Part shown: in pieces, positions 1 through 6,443 of the stretch | How the letters are laid out: each line of letters begins with the position of its first letter | How positions within the stretch are numbered: the first letter of the stretch is position 1 | Assembly: GCA_007123395.1 (NCBI GenBank) | Contig: SKLD01000425.1 | Coordinates: 1-6,459 of the forward strand | DNA: 6,459 nt | From: Opitutales bacterium | GTDB taxonomy: Bacteria; Verrucomicrobiota; Verrucomicrobiia; Opitutales; Oceanipulchritudinaceae | Reading direction: 5' to 3' | Notes under the pieces: generated by a model | Told to the model about the DNA's origin: nothing | Database searches by the model: none | The model's input: only the letters and a program-made list of their open reading frames with translations | Made by a program: the position numbers and the translations under genes

Positions 1-77
1 CTGTCCGCGGCCGCCCACGGAACACCCGACCCATTCTCCAAATCCTCCCTTCCCCGCCCGAATCAAGGGAATAGCTT
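1..77. other. Leader region without a supported gene
   Basis: I see no convincing gene here. All three plus frames read through proline- and serine-rich sequence that does not look like protein. One of them (frame of base 1) stays open to a TGA at 121-123, which overlaps the ATG at 120 as ATGA; this could be the tail of an upstream gene but has no recognisable content. On the minus strand an ATG at 34-32 has an AGGGAGG-like purine tract 9 nt upstream (50-44) and stays open to the window edge for 11 codons, so a divergent gene may start here. That is too little to call. No clear promoter is visible. Confidence 0.4.
65..70 (+). promoter_or_regulatory. Possible ribosome binding site for the tolC-like gene
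   Basis: The hexamer AAGGGA lies 7 nt before the GTG at 78. It is the only Shine-Dalgarno-like sequence near the gene. It favours the GTG at 78 over the in-frame ATGs at 93 and 120, although the signal peptide begins most naturally at 120. Other genes in this window lack such a motif, so its weight as evidence is limited. Confidence 0.35.
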
Positions 78-1442
78 GTGGAATCACCGAGCATGGATTC
101 TTTTGAGTTCCTTGCCGTCATGAAACGCACACCTTTTGTCCTCGCGCTCCTTGTCGCCATTCTCTTTCCGGCCGCTCCCGGCCATGCACAGCAAGCGGTC
201 GAACTCGACCTCGCCGGTGCCCTATCCCGTGCCCGCGACGCCAATTTCGCCATCCTCATGGAACGCGAAAACGTCGAGAGCCTCCGCCAGAGCGCCCGCC
301 GCGCCCGCGCGGAACTGCTCCCGCAAGTCACCGCCTCCGCCGCACAATCACGCGCCATGCAACCGAACGTCGGCGGATTCACCGAAGACCTCCCCGGCAT
401 CCCCCCGCGCCGGTTCACAAACCGCTTCGACGCCCTCCTGCGCGCCCGCCTCTCCACCCTCGACGCCACCCGCCTAGCCGACTACCGCGTCGCCCGCTAC
501 GATCAGGAACTCGCCGCCTTCGACCTCGAATCCACCGTTCAGGACATCCTCGAAGCCATCGCCGACGCCTTCTTCAGCCACGTGCGCAACCTCGCCCGGC
601 TCGACGTCATCGAAGCCAACATCGAACGCGACCGCGCCCTTCTTGAGCTTTCAGAAAATCAGTTCGATGCCGGCGTCGCCACGCCCATCGACGTCACCCG
701 CGCCGAGGTGCAACTCTCCCAGAACGAACTCGCCCTTCTCCAGCAGGAGACGGTCGTCTTCGAGAGCGAGATGCGCATCAAGCGCATTCTCAACATCGAC
801 CTCGGGGCGGAACTGCGCGTCATCCCACCCCCGCTCAGCGAGGCCGCCCTCGACAGCGCCCGCGTCCTCGGCCTCCAAACCGTCCTCCGCAAAAACGCCG
901 AATACCAGCGCGCCAACCGCACGCTCGAGCGCAACCAATACGCCCGCCGCGCCACCAGCTGGGAACGCCTTCCCAACCTCGAACTAACCGGCGAGTGGGG
1001 CTACGCCGCGCGCAACCTCACCGGCGATATGCGCGAGCAGTGGCGCATCCAGGCGGGCGTCTCCGTGCCAATCTTCGAGGGCTTCCGCATCCAAGCCAAC
1101 CAGTTGCAGGCTGACGCCGCCATCCGCCGCCAGGAGTTCGCCGTCGCCAGCCTCGAAACCGAACTCGACGCCGACCTCCGCCTCGCCCGCCAGGACCTCC
1201 GCTCCCGTTTCAGCCAGATCAATATCGCGCGTAAGCAACTCGAACTCAGCGAACGCGAACTCGAACTCGCCCGCACCCGCTTCGAAGAAGGTGTCGCCGA
1301 CAACCGCGATGTTGTCAGCGCCCAGGCCAACCTAGCCGCCGCCGAAGACGGTGTCGTGGAAGCCGAATACTTCTACAACCGCGCCCGTCTGCGCCTTGCG
1401 CGGATCAGCGGCGATGTCTCCCGCGTCGCCGCAAACAACTGA
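78..1442 (+). CDS. TolC-family outer-membrane efflux protein
   Basis: This is an outer-membrane factor that would form the trimeric exit duct of a tripartite efflux pump or type I secretion system. The best sign of export is a signal peptide beginning MKRTPFVLALLVAILF and ending at GHA|QQ (residues 15-37 from the GTG start). The mature part is long, helical and rich in Ala, Arg, Glu and Leu. It carries the internal duplication typical of the family: a first repeat around 191-224 with FDAGVATPIDVTRAEVQL and a second around 397-430 with FEEGVADNRDVVSAQANL. A beta-strand-like turn (VSVPIFEGF, 328-336) precedes the second helical half. About 440 residues is normal for the family. Start choice is open: GTG 78 has AAGGGA upstream, while ATG 120 gives a standard signal peptide without 14 extra residues. 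No pump membrane-fusion or RND gene is in view, so the substrate is unknown. The maf-like gene follows after 2 nt. Confidence 0.9.
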   Translation: MESPSMDSFEFLAVMKRTPFVLALLVAILFPAAPGHAQQAVELDLAGALSRARDANFAILMERENVESLRQSARRARAELLPQVTASAAQSRAMQPNVGGFTEDLPGIPPRRFTNRFDALLRARLSTLDATRLADYRVARYDQELAAFDLESTVQDILEAIADAFFSHVRNLARLDVIEANIERDRALLELSENQFDAGVATPIDVTRAEVQLSQNELALLQQETVVFESEMRIKRILNIDLGAELRVIPPPLSEAALDSARVLGLQTVLRKNAEYQRANRTLERNQYARRATSWERLPNLELTGEWGYAARNLTGDMREQWRIQAGVSVPIFEGFRIQANQLQADAAIRRQEFAVASLETELDADLRLARQDLRSRFSQINIARKQLELSERELELARTRFEEGVADNRDVVSAQANLAAAEDGVVEAEYFYNRARLRLARISGDVSRVAANN

Positions 1443-1444
1443 CC

Positions 1445-2062
1445 GTGCCCGCCCCCCACACCCCGGATCCCGCCTACGGCGGCCTACTTCTCGCCTCCGC
1501 CTCGCCTCGGCGGCGCGAGATTCTCACCCGCGCCGGCTACACCTTCGCCGTCCACTCGCCCGGTGTCGACGAACTCGACGACGCCCACGGCGACCCCGTC
1601 GCCCTCGTCACGGAAAACGCCCGCCGCAAAGCCGCCGCCGCCGCGACCGCCTACCCCCGCGCCTGCGTACTCGCCGCCGACACGACCGTCGCCCTCGGCA
1701 ACCGCATCCTCAACAAACCAAACGACCGCCGCGAAGCCATCGCCATGCTCCTCTCCCTCAACGGCCGGACGCACTGCGTCCATACCGCCGTCGCCACGGT
1801 CCCGCCCGGCGGCGAACCCCGCCTTCTTTTCGAAACCAGCGAAGTCGCCTTCTACGACCTCCCTCAAGACGAGATCGCCGCCTATGTCGATGCCGCCCGC
1901 CCCTTCGACAAAGCTGGTTCCTACGGTATTCAGGATCCCGGCAACCCGCTCGTCCGTGACTACTCCGGCCTCCTCTCCAACATCATCGGGCTGCCCGTAG
2001 AACGCCTCACCGCACCCCTCGCGGCCCTCGGAATCCACCCCGACCGCGTGGCCCGCACGTAA
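1445..2062 (+). CDS. maf: Maf-family nucleoside triphosphate pyrophosphatase (YhdE-type, dTTP/UTP)
   Basis: This is a cytosolic house-cleaning enzyme that hydrolyses nucleoside triphosphates to the monophosphate and pyrophosphate. The family was first named for septum inhibition in Bacillus. The 205-residue product has the expected length and motifs in order: LASASPRRREIL at 16-27 (phosphate-binding SxSPRR), AADTTV at 77-82 with the probable catalytic Asp79, NKPND at 90-94, DKAGSYGIQD at 155-164, and the C-terminal NIIGLPVERL at 179-188. The SPRR, ADT and DKAGxYGIQ forms match the YhdE (dTTP/UTP) branch and differ from the YceF (m7GTP) branch; this is a family inference. The GTG at 1445 is chosen because no other start precedes the essential SASPRR motif by a sensible distance. 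There is no Shine-Dalgarno, and translation is probably coupled to the tolC-like gene that ends 2 nt earlier. It converges on the RAYT gene. Confidence 0.93.
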   Translation: MPAPHTPDPAYGGLLLASASPRRREILTRAGYTFAVHSPGVDELDDAHGDPVALVTENARRKAAAAATAYPRACVLAADTTVALGNRILNKPNDRREAIAMLLSLNGRTHCVHTAVATVPPGGEPRLLFETSEVAFYDLPQDEIAAYVDAARPFDKAGSYGIQDPGNPLVRDYSGLLSNIIGLPVERLTAPLAALGIHPDRVART

Positions 2063-2069
2063 CCGTTAC
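2059..2069. repeat. 11-bp palindrome holding both convergent stop codons
   Basis: The sequence GTAACCGTTAC is a perfect inverted repeat of two 5-bp arms around one base. It contains the TAA of maf (2060-2062) on the plus strand and the TAA of the RAYT (2068-2066) on the minus strand. It is too short and lacks a T tract, so I do not call it a terminator. It may simply be a chance result of abutting TAA stops. Confidence 0.35.
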
Positions 2070-3076
2070 CCGTCCAAGTCCGCGCGCGACAAACCGCCCC
2101 GCCGCATCCGGCGCGACCCCACCGCCAGATCGCCGTCTTTCAACACCTCCAACGGCACCGCCCCGCCCGGCTTGCCCGTCGCCTCCAGCGCCCGCGCGCC
2201 GTCACCCCGCTCCATCCACGCCCGGCTCCCCAGCGCCCGTGAGCGCGAAAAAAACCGCGCCTTCAACCGCAGCACCTCGTCCGACCGAAGTTCCCCGCCC
2301 GCGCGCACCGCCGCCAAATGATCCTCCGGATCGACGCGTCCACCGCCCCCGCCGCGACGCGGTGCCGCGCCCTTTCCCAACATCAGCAACCGGTAGCGCC
2401 CCAGCGCCCCAGCCTCCCCGCCCTTCCCCGGAAAACACCACGCCTGCGCGCGCCGCAACTCCCCGTCACCGGCAAGCGCCGCCGCGTAACCCGTCCAGCG
2501 ATACGCCTCCGGCAGTTGCGCCAGACCCGCCCGCACCGCGTTCAAATCAATATACGCTGCCACCAGACCCACCACCCAGGGCGTGTTCTCCACAAGCACA
2601 CTCCCGAACCGCTCCGACCACAGCGTCCCCACCGTCTCGTGCGTGCGGTTATACCACTTTGTGTAGCGCTGCCGCAGCGTCCGCATGAACTCCGAAATAT
2701 CTCCCATCCGCGCCCGCAGACGCTCGCGCAGCGCCTCTGCCGTCTCCACCGGTCCCCGCTCCAGCGCATGCGCCAGCTCATCCGCATTCAAACCGCTCCA
2801 CATCGCCCGCGCCGTCCCGTAGAGCGTCCGGTAACGCCGCACCAACTCCGCGTCGTCACACCCCTTCGCCGCCTCATCCACCCGCACCAGAATATGAAAG
2901 TGGTTCTGCAACACACAATACGTGATCACCTCCACCCCACTGAAGTCCGCCACCCGCCGCAGCGCGCTCACCCACACATCCCGCTCCGCATCCCCCAGCA
3001 ATCGCCGCCGATGGATGATACGCGATGTTACATGATAAACACCGCACTTTTCTGCTTTGATTCGAATCTCGCCCAT
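2066..3076 (-). CDS. REP-associated tyrosine transposase (RAYT, Y1/HUH superfamily)
   Basis: This is a single-strand DNA nicking and joining enzyme of the IS200-related Y1 superfamily. RAYTs are usually single-copy chromosomal genes that act on REP palindromes and do not mobilise themselves. The 336-residue product opens with the typical Y-H-V-x-S-R segment (14-19). Next comes the metal-binding HUH motif as QNHFHILVRV (57-66, His59 and His61), then a helical stretch with RYTKWYNRTHETVGTLW (137-153). AAYIDLNAVRAGL (173-185) aligns with the DYIYINPVKHG segment of E. coli TnpA-REP, which makes Tyr175 the probable nucleophile. A C-terminal extension has LRLKARFFSRSRALGSRAW (269-287), resembling the tail motif of longer RAYTs, and a Gly/Arg-rich linker near 240-247. 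The ATG at 3076 is supported by GAAGGAA 5 nt upstream. No flanking terminal inverted repeats or accessory transposase are visible. All catalytic residues appear intact. Confidence 0.9.
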   Translation of the reverse strand: MGEIRIKAEKCGVYHVTSRIIHRRRLLGDAERDVWVSALRRVADFSGVEVITYCVLQNHFHILVRVDEAAKGCDDAELVRRYRTLYGTARAMWSGLNADELAHALERGPVETAEALRERLRARMGDISEFMRTLRQRYTKWYNRTHETVGTLWSERFGSVLVENTPWVVGLVAAYIDLNAVRAGLAQLPEAYRWTGYAAALAGDGELRRAQAWCFPGKGGEAGALGRYRLLMLGKGAAPRRGGGGGRVDPEDHLAAVRAGGELRSDEVLRLKARFFSRSRALGSRAWMERGDGARALEATGKPGGAVPLEVLKDGDLAVGSRRMRRGGLSRADLDG

Positions 3077-3080
3077 AATG

Positions 3081-3087
3081 TTCCTTC
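3081..3087 (-). promoter_or_regulatory. Ribosome binding site of the RAYT gene
   Basis: Read on the minus strand, GAAGGAA lies 4-5 nt before the ATG at 3076-3074. This is the clearest Shine-Dalgarno sequence in the window and fixes the RAYT start. The neighbouring plus-strand genes mostly lack one. Confidence 0.6.
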
Positions 3088-3105
3088 GTTAAATTTCCGG
3101 TTTCT

Positions 3106-3147
3106 ATATTTCTTCGAGAGTTTGCAATATTTCTTCGAGAATTTGCA
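3106..3147. repeat. Two tandem 21-bp direct repeats
   Basis: The units at 3106-3126 and 3127-3147 lie head to tail and differ at one base only (G3120 versus A3141). Each reads ATATTTCTTCGAGA followed by G or A and TTTGCA. Each unit can form a small TTCT-TCG-AGAA fold (with a G:T pair in the first) and ends in the self-complementary TTGCA(A). They sit 29 bp upstream of the RAYT start and about 50 bp upstream of the helicase start. They could be operator sites, a RAYT recognition sequence, or a simple local duplication. Confidence 0.8.
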
Positions 3148-3197
3148 AGCAGTTTTTTTTCCTAGAGCCGGTGGGTGGGATGCGGCAGATTGGGGCA

Positions 3198-5240
3198 ATG
3201 CTGGATTTTTCGCCCATTGAATTCGAGGCCGAGCTGAACGAGGAGCAGTTTGCGGCGGTGACCGCTCCGCCGGGGCCTGCGCTGGTCTTGGCGGGCGCGG
3301 GGTCGGGCAAAACCCGCACGCTCACCTACCGCGTGGCCTACCTCATGTTGGAGAAGCGTGTTTCTCCGCAGAACATTCTCCTGCTTACTTTCACCAACAA
3401 AGCGGCGCGCGAGATGATCCAGCGGGTCATGGAGTTGACGGGGGCGCAATACCCGCCGAGCTACGGCGGCACCTTCCACTCCATCGGGGGGCGGCTCCTG
3501 CGCCGCTTCGGGCGTTCCGTGGGTCTCGAACCCAACTACAATATCCTCGACCAAGGCGACGCCGAGGCGCTCATGTCGAGCATCATCAAGGAACTGGACC
3601 CCGGCTACCTGAAGAACAAAGACAACCCCAAGCCCAACGTCGTCTCCAGCATCATCAGTTACTCCATCAACACCGACACCTCGCTGCGCGAAGTCGTGCG
3701 CCAGCGCTATCCGTGGGGTGACGCCTCGCTCACGGGCCGGTTTGAGAAGTTTGCCAAGGTCTACCGGGAGCGGAAGCTCCAGCTCCAGGTGGCCGACTAC
3801 GACGACTTGCTCTACTACTGGCTGAAGATGCTCCAGGAGGACAAGGAGACCCGGACGTATCTCCAGGAAAAGTTCCAGTATGTGCTCGTCGACGAATATC
3901 AGGACACGAACATCATGCAGAGCGAGATCATCGACGTCATCGGGCACCACCACAACATTATGGCGGTGGGCGACGACGCGCAGTGCATCTACACATGGCG
4001 CGGGGCGGTGTTTGAGAACATCCGCGCCTTCCCCGACCGGCATCCCGGCACGCGCATCTACAAGATCGTGCGCAACTACCGCAGCTCGCCGCAGATCCTC
4101 TCCCTCGCCAACAAAGTGCTGGAGGCACAACCCGCCACGGCGGGATACTTCAAAGAACTCATCGCGGCCAAGGAGGACAACCTCACGCCCTATGTTGTAC
4201 CGCTTCTCGACAGTGTGCAGCAGGGTCAGTTTCTCGCCCAACGTATCCAGGGGCTCTACGATGAAGGCTATGCGCTGAAAGACATCGCCGTGCTCTACCG
4301 CGCCCATTACCAAGCGGTCGACGCGCAGCTGGAGCTGACGCGCGCGGGCGTGCCCTTCGTCATCACGAGCGGGGTGCGCTTCTTCGAGCAGGCGCACATC
4401 CGCGACTTCATCGCGCAACTGCGTGTTATCAATAATCCGTCGGACAAGCCCGCCTTCGAACGCCTCCTCGGCCTACTTCCCCGCGTGGGCCCGGCCACAG
4501 TGGAGAAAATCCTAAAGGCCGCCGATCTCGAACGTGAGAAAGCCCGCCGCGCCGATGCCTCGGCGGAGGATACGCTCTTCGACACCGCACCGACGGAGCC
4601 CGGCGACATCTTCAACGCGCTGCTGAAGCCATCCGTCGTCGCCAAGGTCCCGGGCGACGCGAAGGCCGACTTCAAACAACTTGCGCAAACGCTCTGCGAA
4701 CTGAACGAACTCTTCGAGAACGGCGCCGACGGCACCTCCGCGGCCCGGCTCGTGCAACGCGGCATCGACGGATGGTATGGCGACTACATTCTCACGGCCT
4801 ACTCCAACGGGGAGGAGCGCCGCGAAGACCTCGAGGGGCTTCTCAGCTTCGCGGAGAAATTCGAAACGCTCTCGGAGTTCCTTTCCCAAGTTGTCCTTCT
4901 CAACTCGGAGACTTCGAACCGCTCCGTCGACCCGGACGAGGACACCGTGCGGATGACGACCGTCCACCAAGCCAAAGGGCTCGAATTTCCGGTCGTCTTC
5001 GTCCTCGGCTGCGCGGAGGACTTCTTCCCCCTTAAGCGGGCGGTGGAGTCGGGGGCGATCGAAGAGGAGCGCCGGCTCTTCTATGTTGCCGTAACCCGCG
5101 CGATGGACCAACTCTACCTCTGTTTTCCAATGATGAACAAGACACGGGGCGGTGCCATACGCGCGGAACCGAGCCGCTTTCTCACAGAGTTGCCTCCGGA
5201 CTGCTACGAGAAAGTCGGCTTCCGCCCCGTCCGCTATTGA
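3198..5240 (+). CDS. UvrD/PcrA/Rep-like SF1A ATP-dependent DNA helicase
   Basis: This is a 3'-5' single-strand DNA translocase and helicase of the kind used in excision repair, fork restart and clearing of protein roadblocks. All SF1A motifs are present; residue numbers count from the ATG at 3198. They are Q motif LNEEQFAAV (13-21), Walker A AGAGSGKT (32-39), Ia LTFTNKAAREM (63-73), TFHS (92-95), Walker B VDEYQDTN (231-238), III VGDDAQCIYTWRGA (257-270), IV RNYRSS (292-297), V VHQAKGLEF (589-597) and VI EERRLFYVAVTRA (623-635). The 680-residue length is close to Rep and shorter than UvrD/PcrA. It stops soon after motif VI, lacking the C-terminal RNA-polymerase-binding tail of PcrA. A charged, low-complexity stretch (about 441-470) lies in the 2B region. 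The ATG at 3198 begins MLDFSPIEFEAELNEEQ; GTG 3171 and ATG 3180 are in-frame alternatives. It is probably the first gene of an operon with the two genes below. The exact orthology (uvrD, pcrA or rep) cannot be decided. Confidence 0.95.
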   Translation: MLDFSPIEFEAELNEEQFAAVTAPPGPALVLAGAGSGKTRTLTYRVAYLMLEKRVSPQNILLLTFTNKAAREMIQRVMELTGAQYPPSYGGTFHSIGGRLLRRFGRSVGLEPNYNILDQGDAEALMSSIIKELDPGYLKNKDNPKPNVVSSIISYSINTDTSLREVVRQRYPWGDASLTGRFEKFAKVYRERKLQLQVADYDDLLYYWLKMLQEDKETRTYLQEKFQYVLVDEYQDTNIMQSEIIDVIGHHHNIMAVGDDAQCIYTWRGAVFENIRAFPDRHPGTRIYKIVRNYRSSPQILSLANKVLEAQPATAGYFKELIAAKEDNLTPYVVPLLDSVQQGQFLAQRIQGLYDEGYALKDIAVLYRAHYQAVDAQLELTRAGVPFVITSGVRFFEQAHIRDFIAQLRVINNPSDKPAFERLLGLLPRVGPATVEKILKAADLEREKARRADASAEDTLFDTAPTEPGDIFNALLKPSVVAKVPGDAKADFKQLAQTLCELNELFENGADGTSAARLVQRGIDGWYGDYILTAYSNGEERREDLEGLLSFAEKFETLSEFLSQVVLLNSETSNRSVDPDEDTVRMTTVHQAKGLEFPVVFVLGCAEDFFPLKRAVESGAIEEERRLFYVAVTRAMDQLYLCFPMMNKTRGGAIRAEPSRFLTELPPDCYEKVGFRPVRY

Positions 5241-5262
5241 CCACCCCCAACCCTCCCGCTCC

Positions 5263-5775
5263 ATGCGCCCTATCTGGCAGTTTCACAGACAGCACCCGCT
5301 CGCCGCCTTCACCGCCTACCTCCTTCTCGCCGCCGCAATGCTCCCGTCCGGCCTTGCCGCGTCCGTCTTCAAAAACGTCTACACGCGCCCTATGGAGACG
5401 GCGCAGTTCCAGTATATTAGTGAGTTCTTCACCGGACAGGAAGCCGTCGACAACCGCGTTCTCCTACGCACCGATCCGGAGGAGCGCACCGGTCTCTACG
5501 TCATCGCCGAGCTAAAACCGCGCCTGCGCGACATCGACCCGGGCACTACCCTCGCCTTGGAGATGATCCGCTCCGACGCCAACGATGTCCTCACCTACGA
5601 TTTCACGCTGCCGACGGAGCCTGCGCGTGCGCGCATCGTCTATCTCGGGCTCACCGGTGCTGACTGGCCGGAGACCGACGGGCGCCTGCGCCCGGTCGCG
5701 TGGCGTCTGCGCCTTCTTGACGCCGGCGGCGACACCGTGGACACATGGAGAAGCTTTCTGTGGGAAATGCCGTGA
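5263..5775 (+). CDS. Unrecognised small exported or membrane-anchored protein
   Basis: I do not recognise this 170-residue protein. It begins with a basic and aromatic n-region (MRPIWQFHRQ), then a hydrophobic segment at about 13-28 (LAAFTAYLLLAAAMLP) and a possible cleavage site near GLA|A (30-33), so it is probably secreted to the periplasm or kept as a single-pass anchor. The mature part alternates hydrophobic and polar residues, with GLYVIAEL (77-84), RIVYLGLTGADWPE (124-137), PVAWRLRLLDAGGD (144-157) and SFLWEMP (164-170). This suggests a compact beta-sandwich-like domain. There are no cysteines and no catalytic motif I can name. The start at 5263 is chosen because it gives the signal sequence and avoids a long overlap with the helicase, whose stop is 22 nt upstream; no Shine-Dalgarno is present. 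Its TGA overlaps the probable GTG start of the glycosylase gene, so the three genes are likely co-expressed. Confidence 0.75.
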   Translation: MRPIWQFHRQHPLAAFTAYLLLAAAMLPSGLAASVFKNVYTRPMETAQFQYISEFFTGQEAVDNRVLLRTDPEERTGLYVIAELKPRLRDIDPGTTLALEMIRSDANDVLTYDFTLPTEPARARIVYLGLTGADWPETDGRLRPVAWRLRLLDAGGDTVDTWRSFLWEMP

Positions 5776-6443
5776 GCCGGGCAGACTGGGCACCCATCGA
5801 CCTCGCCTTCCGCCTCAGCCCGGCGGTGCTCGCGGAAATCCTCGACGGCGGCCAAGCCTTCGCGTGGGACGCCACGGGCACGACAACCTACGGCGGCGTG
5901 ACATGCGGCCATGCATGGGAAATCGGACTCGCCAACGACGGCACTGTCATCGCGCGCAGCCCCACCGGCGGCGATCCTGCCGTCCTCGCCGATTATTTTG
6001 CCCTCGACACCGACTTCGCCGCGCTGACCGACGCGCTCCCCTGGCGCAGCGACCACGTCCTTGCAAAAGCCCTCCGCCAATGGCCGGGCCTGCGGATATT
6101 GCGGCAGGATCCCGGCGAAACGCTGCTTGGGTTTCTTTGCAGTTCCACAAAACAGATCGTGCAGATCAAAGAGATTCTGCGCCTCTTTGCCAAGGATTTC
6201 GGCAATCACTTGCAAGGTGAGACCTACGACCTGCCCACTTGGGAGGCCCTCGCCGCCGTCCCGGAAGCCGACCTGCGCCGGCACAAGACCGGATACCGAG
6301 CCCGCTACATTTCGGCCGTGGCCCGCCGTCTCGCGGACGATCCGGACATCCCGTCGCGCATACGGTCATTGCCCTACCCTGAGGCCCGCGCCATTCTCAG
6401 ATCCGGACATCCCGTCGCGCATACGGTCATTGCCCTACCCTGA
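5772..6443 (+). CDS. OGG1-like 8-oxoguanine DNA glycosylase, frame broken near the 3' end
   Basis: The family excises 8-oxoguanine and nicks the strand by a lyase step in base excision repair. Residues count from GTG 5772. Family segments are GGQAFAW (26-32; OGG1 GQSFRW), YFALDTDF (75-82), LRILRQDPGETLLGFLCSS (107-125; OGG1 ILRQDPxExLFSFICSS) and KTGYRARYISAV (172-183; OGG1 Tyr203-Arg204). After PYPEARAIL (201-209, ending at 6398) the family continues into the helix-hairpin-helix with the catalytic Lys and Asp. Here a 61-base offset duplication shifts the frame and gives a stop at 6443, so the catalytic half is absent. This is either a contig-end artefact of an intact gene or a real mutation. 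GTG 5772 is preferred because GTGA overlaps the upstream stop and GGGA lies 6 nt before it; ATG 5745 is the alternative. Human Asn149, Asn150 and Arg154 align with Thr, Lys and Gln, so substrate choice may differ. Confidence 0.82.
   Translation: MSRADWAPIDLAFRLSPAVLAEILDGGQAFAWDATGTTTYGGVTCGHAWEIGLANDGTVIARSPTGGDPAVLADYFALDTDFAALTDALPWRSDHVLAKALRQWPGLRILRQDPGETLLGFLCSSTKQIVQIKEILRLFAKDFGNHLQGETYDLPTWEALAAVPEADLRRHKTGYRARYISAVARRLADDPDIPSRIRSLPYPEARAILRSGHPVAHTVIALP

Larger units (their letters stand above)
3077..3197. promoter_or_regulatory. AT-rich divergent intergenic region (RAYT and helicase)
   Basis: This is the longest gene-free stretch and the only strongly AT-rich one. It separates two divergent genes, so it should hold both their promoters. 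I cannot identify convincing -35/-10 pairs: TTGCAA occurs at 3122-3127 and 3143-3148, and TATAGA can be read on the minus strand near 3103-3108, but the spacings are poor. It contains the two 21-bp direct repeats and a run of eight T at 3153-3160. A weak hairpin (GCAA and TTCT paired with AGAA and TTGC, 3124-3146) lies before the T run, but its AT-rich stem makes a terminator unlikely, and no plus-strand gene ends here. Confidence 0.45.

Noticed and set aside
1..34. Possible start of a divergent minus-strand gene (ATG at 34-32 with an upstream purine tract)
   Set aside because: Only 11 codons are inside the window and they show no recognisable sequence; more sequence to the left would be needed.
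1351..1959. A 202-codon plus-strand frame overlapping the end of tolC and most of maf
   Set aside because: The product is almost entirely Arg and Pro, a frame-shadow of GC-rich coding sequence, while the maf frame carries every family motif.
3124..3160. Hairpin plus T8 tract resembling an intrinsic terminator
   Set aside because: The stem is short, AT-rich and interrupted, it is separated from the T run by six bases, and no plus-strand gene ends upstream; the neighbouring gene runs the other way.
2318..3220. A 300-codon plus-strand frame antisense to the RAYT
   Set aside because: It is Arg/Pro/His-rich with no domain; the minus-strand frame has the HUH and Tyr motifs and a good ribosome binding site.
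3162..4418. A 418-codon open frame on the minus strand, antisense to the helicase gene
   Set aside because: The plus strand here encodes all N-terminal helicase motifs. The antisense product is a His/Val/Leu-rich shadow with no domain, as expected from GC-rich codon bias.
4512..5264. A 250-codon open frame on the minus strand, antisense to the helicase C-terminal half
   Set aside because: It overlaps motifs V and VI of the helicase on the other strand and has no recognisable motif.
5640..6284. A 214-codon minus-strand frame opposite the exported protein and glycosylase genes
   Set aside because: No family motif is visible, and the plus strand holds clear OGG-family segments over the same region.
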